The notes beneath the pieces are model-generated. The model searched no databases and was not told the DNA's origin. It worked only from the letters and a program-made list of their open reading frames with translations. Below, in pieces: positions 61,567 through 64,000 of a DNA stretch of 64,000 nucleotides. How positions within the stretch are numbered: position 1 is the first letter of the stretch; each line of letters starts with the position of its first letter. The DNA is taken from assembly GCF_021556395.1 (NCBI RefSeq), contig NZ_JAKGCS010000017.1, forward strand, positions 248,001 to 312,000, given 5' to 3'. This stretch comes from Acuticoccus kalidii. Lineage in GTDB: Bacteria; Pseudomonadota; Alphaproteobacteria; Rhizobiales; Amorphaceae. The position numbers were made by a program, and so were the translations under genes.

Positions 61567-62439
61567 CTATCTCGCCTCACGCAGCACGATGACGATCCCG
61601 CTCGCGGCGATCACCAACGCGCCGACGATGGTCCAGAACGAGGGCACGTCGCTCCAGATCACCCAGCCGAGACCCGTCGCCCAGATCAGCGACGTGTAGT
61701 CGAAGGGGGCGACGACCGCGGCCGGCGCCAGTCGAAACGCCTGCCCGATCAACGTGATGCCGAGGCTTCCGCAGACCGCGATCACCACGAGCAGCTTCAC
61801 GTCGCTCAGCGCGACCGGCGACCAGACCCACAGGGCGAAGGGGGTTGCGTAGATCAGGGGAAACAGGACGACGAACAGCATCATCGTCCATAGCCCTTCG
61901 CCCGGTCCGAGCCAGCGGGCGCTGATCATGAACAGCGCATAGACGAACGCCGCCCCCACCGGCAGCAGAGACGCCGGCTGAAACGTCGAGCCACCGGGTT
62001 GGACGATGATGAGAACGCCGACGAAGCCGACGATGACAGCGCCCCAGCGGCGCCAGCCGACCGCTTCGCCGAGGAGGGGCACCGAAAGCGCCGTAATGAA
62101 AATCGGAGCCGCGAACACCAGGGCCGTGGCCTCTGTCAGTGGGAGGAAGCTGAGGCTGGTGAAATAAAGATACGCGCCGAGAAGCATCAGCAGCCCGCGC
62201 ACCGCGTGCAGACCCAAATGCGCGGTGCGCAGCGCCCCCGGTCCTCGCAGGAAAAGCACGACCGTAACGATCATCGGGACCGCGATCAGGTTGCGCAGGA
62301 AGATGATCTGGATCGGATCGTACCGGTCGGTCAGCACCTTCGCGACCGCGTCGTTCATGACGAGAAAGGCCACACCGGCGCAGATCGTGAGAATTCCTCG
62401 CGAAACGTCCTTCGGTTTCATCTTCGACTGCGCACTCAT
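61567..62439 (-). CDS. EamA-family (DMT) transporter
   Basis: 290 residues with ten or so membrane helices in two EamA repeats: 'ILTICAGVAFLVMNDAVAKVLTDRYDPIQIIFLRNLIAVPMIV' near the start and 'ITLIGQAFRLAPAAVVAPFDYTSLIWATGLGWVIWSDVPS' near the end. Resembles the drug/metabolite transporter branch annotated as S-adenosylmethionine or amino-acid exporters. Substrate unknown. ATG at 62439 or 62421. Confidence 0.92.
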   Translation of the reverse strand: MSAQSKMKPKDVSRGILTICAGVAFLVMNDAVAKVLTDRYDPIQIIFLRNLIAVPMIVTVVLFLRGPGALRTAHLGLHAVRGLLMLLGAYLYFTSLSFLPLTEATALVFAAPIFITALSVPLLGEAVGWRRWGAVIVGFVGVLIIVQPGGSTFQPASLLPVGAAFVYALFMISARWLGPGEGLWTMMLFVVLFPLIYATPFALWVWSPVALSDVKLLVVIAVCGSLGITLIGQAFRLAPAAVVAPFDYTSLIWATGLGWVIWSDVPSFWTIVGALVIAASGIVIVLREAR

Positions 62440-62650
62440 TCTCGGCCCCGCTCGCGATCCCAGTTGCGGGCGTTACCAGATGCGCAGGATCGCGACGAGC
62501 CGTGGCGGGGTTCACAAGCTCCGTCTCATCCGAACAGGCGGGCCGTCGGACGCCATGGGGCGATGATATCGGCCGCCTTCATCTCGGTCGCTCGGACACG
62601 CGGGGGAGGCCGGGAGGATCCGGCCGCCGACGACCGGCCGGCGAACCATA

Positions 62651-62678
62651 TTGACAAATCGAGGTTTCGTAATACGTA
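62651..62678 (+). promoter_or_regulatory. Candidate promoter of the ArsR gene
   Basis: A consensus -35 box TTGACA (62651-62656) is followed 16 bases later by TACGTA (62673-62678), a weak -10 that is also a palindrome, just 8 bases before the ATG at 62686. The transcript may have little or no leader, and ArsR binding over this site would give autorepression. Confidence 0.45.
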
Positions 62679-62685
62679 GATCGGT

Positions 62686-62988
62686 ATGGACCTCTTGACC
62701 GCCTTCAAAGCCCTCGCGAACCCGATCAGGTTGAAGATTCTCTCCGGCTTGAAAGACCCGGAGCGATCCTTTCCGCCTCAGGATGAAGGAGATGTCGCGG
62801 TCGATGGTGTGTGTGTCAGCAGTATCCAGGACGGGATGGGTCTGTCTCAATCGACGACCTCGCAGTACATGAGCGTCCTCTCGAAAGCAGATCTTGTTAT
62901 CGCGACCCGCCGGGGAAAGTGGACCTATTACAAGCGCAACGAGGTCGCGATCCGTGAGCTGGCGGCGATGATCGGTCGCGATCTCTGA
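62686..62988 (+). CDS. ArsR-family transcriptional regulator
   Basis: 100 residues. Winged helix with 'MDLLTAFKALANPIRLKILSGLKDP' at the start, 'SSIQDGMGLSQSTTSQYMSVLSKADLVIATRRGKWTYYKRNEVAIRELAAMIG' after it. An insert at about 26-42 carries two charged stretches and a single Cys near 43; the CxC metal site of ArsR/SmtB proper is absent, so it may sense redox or an organic signal. Directly ahead of a quinone oxidoreductase gene, its probable target. Confidence 0.9.
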   Translation: MDLLTAFKALANPIRLKILSGLKDPERSFPPQDEGDVAVDGVCVSSIQDGMGLSQSTTSQYMSVLSKADLVIATRRGKWTYYKRNEVAIRELAAMIGRDL

Positions 62989-63065
62989 CAGGGATCGTCG
63001 GCCATAGCGCGCCGTAATGGGTTCAAACGCATCGAAATATCTCGATTTAACGAAAGGTTCTTCGA

Positions 63066-64000
63066 ATGTCCGATACCATGAAAGCCGTCGTCCTCACCCG
63101 CTTCGGCGGTCCCGACGCGTTCGAAATACAGACACGTCCCGTCCCGTCGGTCGGTGCGCGGCAGGTCCGCGTGCGCGTCCATGCAACGGCGATCAACCCG
63201 CTCGACTATCAGATCCGGCGCGGCGATTATCCCGACTCCGTCCCGCTGCCGGCGGTGATCGGGCACGACGTCTCCGGCGTCGTCGAGAGCGTCGGGGCCG
63301 ACGTGACGGAGTTCGCGCCGGGTGACGAGGTCTACTATACGCCGAAGATCTTCGGGGACGCCGGATCCTACGCCGAAGTCCATGTCGCCGACGTCGATCT
63401 CGTGAGCCGTAAGCCGCGCAACCTGTCGCACGTGGAGGCCGCGAGCCTGACGCTCGTGGGCGGGACCGTCTGGGAAGCCTTCGTGACCCGTGCAGGCCTG
63501 CGTGTCGGTGAGACGATCCTCATCCATGGCGGTGCCGGTGGCGTCGGAACGATCGCGATCCAGATTGCGAAAGCCATCGGCGCGCGGGTCATCACGACGG
63601 CCCGTTCCGACAATCATGAGTTCGTGCGTGCGCTCGGCGCGGACGATGTGGTCGATTACGCCGCCACCGACTATGTCGACGCCGTGAATGCACTCACCGG
63701 CGGGCGAGGGGTCGACGTCGTTTTCGACACGGTCGGCGGTGACACGTTGACGAGGAGCCCGCTCGTTCTCGCGCCCTTCGGACGCGTCGTCTCGATCGTC
63801 GATATCGCAGCGCCGCAGAATCTCATCGAAGCCTGGGGGCGGAACGCCTCCTATCACTTCGTGTTCACCCGCCAGAATCGCGGCAAGCTCGACGAGCTGA
63901 CGAAGCTTGTCGAACGCGGTCTCGTGCGGCCGGTGGTCGGCGCGGTCCTCCCGCTCGAGCGCCTTGGAGAGGGACACGAGATCCTCGAGGCCGGCTCGCG
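63066..64000 (+). CDS. Zinc-type alcohol dehydrogenase/NADPH:quinone oxidoreductase, 3' truncated
   Basis: Open to the window edge (311 codons visible). The N-terminal GroES-like part '[52 protein letters not shown]' is followed by '[26 protein letters not shown]', the cofactor motif '[24 protein letters not shown]' and '[14 protein letters not shown]'. Zinc-cysteine ligands of true ADHs are missing, so it is a quinone/enone reductase type. AAAGG lies about 8 bases ahead of the ATG at 63066; a second ATG is at 63078. The preceding ArsR gene is its likely regulator. Confidence 0.9.
   Translation, partial: MSDTMKAVVLTRFGGPDAFEIQTRPVPSVGARQVRVRVHATAINPLDYQIRRGDYPDSVPLPAVIGHDVSGVVESVGADVTEFAPGDEVYYTPKIFGDAGSYAEVHVADVDLVSRKPRNLSHVEAASLTLVGGTVWEAFVTRAGLRVGETILIHGGAGGVGTIAIQIAKAIGARVITTARSDNHEFVRALGADDVVDYAATDYVDAVNALTGGRGVDVVFDTVGGDTLTRSPLVLAPFGRVVSIVDIAAPQNLIEAWGRNASYHFVFTRQNRGKLDELTKLVERGLVRPVVGAVLPLERLGEGHEILEAGS

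Noticed and set aside
1-64000. CRISPR array, rRNA or tRNA genes
   Set aside because: No regularly spaced repeats and no recognisable rRNA or tRNA sequence seen by eye; a tRNA scan would be needed to be certain.

Overview
This is a GC-rich chromosomal window from a Gram-negative bacterium, most likely an alphaproteobacterium of the Hyphomicrobiales or Rhodobacterales type. I infer this from gene content (TonB-dependent receptor with FhuF, PaoABC-type molybdenum enzymes, FCD-type GntR beside an enolase-superfamily dehydratase, many LysR/AraC regulators) and from the strong GC bias of third codon positions. No rRNA, tRNA, CRISPR array or intact insertion sequence was found. I support 58 protein-coding loci; one is frameshifted and the first and last are cut by the window edges.

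Layout. 1-348: end of a GATE-type membrane protein. 0.4-7.3 kb (minus): a siderophore uptake operon (TonB receptor, FhuF reductase, binding protein, two FecCD permeases, ATPase). 7.9-13.9 kb (plus): an operon coding a flavin-dependent LLM monooxygenase, a SsuABC/TauABC-like importer, a FAD/NAD(P)-binding protein and an FMN reductase. It is preceded by a perfect 17-bp inverted repeat. 14-38 kb: a dense run of regulator-plus-enzyme modules, with three AraC, three LysR and one MarR regulators next to short-chain dehydrogenases, an NmrA protein, a frameshifted DedA gene, an NAD-dependent epimerase, an alpha/beta hydrolase, a class III cyclase, and two complete paralogous periplasmic aldehyde oxidoreductase operons (paoABC at 18.3-22.1 kb and 31.7-35.5 kb). 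The first pao operon is followed by a Tat-exported intradiol dioxygenase-like protein and DoxX. The region reads as a store of carbonyl, aldehyde and quinone metabolism or detoxification genes.

38.8-40.9 kb: a large MscS-family channel. 41.2-48.1 kb: a sugar-acid locus, with a dehydratase, glyoxalase I and GntR regulator on the minus strand and a divergent MalEFGK-type ABC importer on the plus strand. The shared intergenic region carries a perfect 10-bp inverted repeat next to a consensus -10 box. 48.2-51.9 kb: one large gene fusing a serine beta-lactamase/esterase-fold domain to a beta-helical passenger and an autotransporter barrel. 52-54.4 kb: a DUF533 gene and an AT-rich patch that looks foreign. 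54.5-57.3 kb: a cupin, a LysR regulator and a two-subunit thiamine-diphosphate decarboxylase resembling sulfopyruvate decarboxylase. 57.6-61.5 kb: a second siderophore-type ABC importer divergent from a SAM methyltransferase. 61.6-64 kb: an EamA transporter and an ArsR/quinone oxidoreductase pair, the last gene running off the window.

How they fit together: two iron acquisition systems flank the window, and short AT-rich palindromic motifs in their divergent promoters resemble alphaproteobacterial iron-regulator boxes. The middle is organised as small self-regulated catabolic or detoxification units. All functional statements rest on motif recognition by eye; no database search was run.
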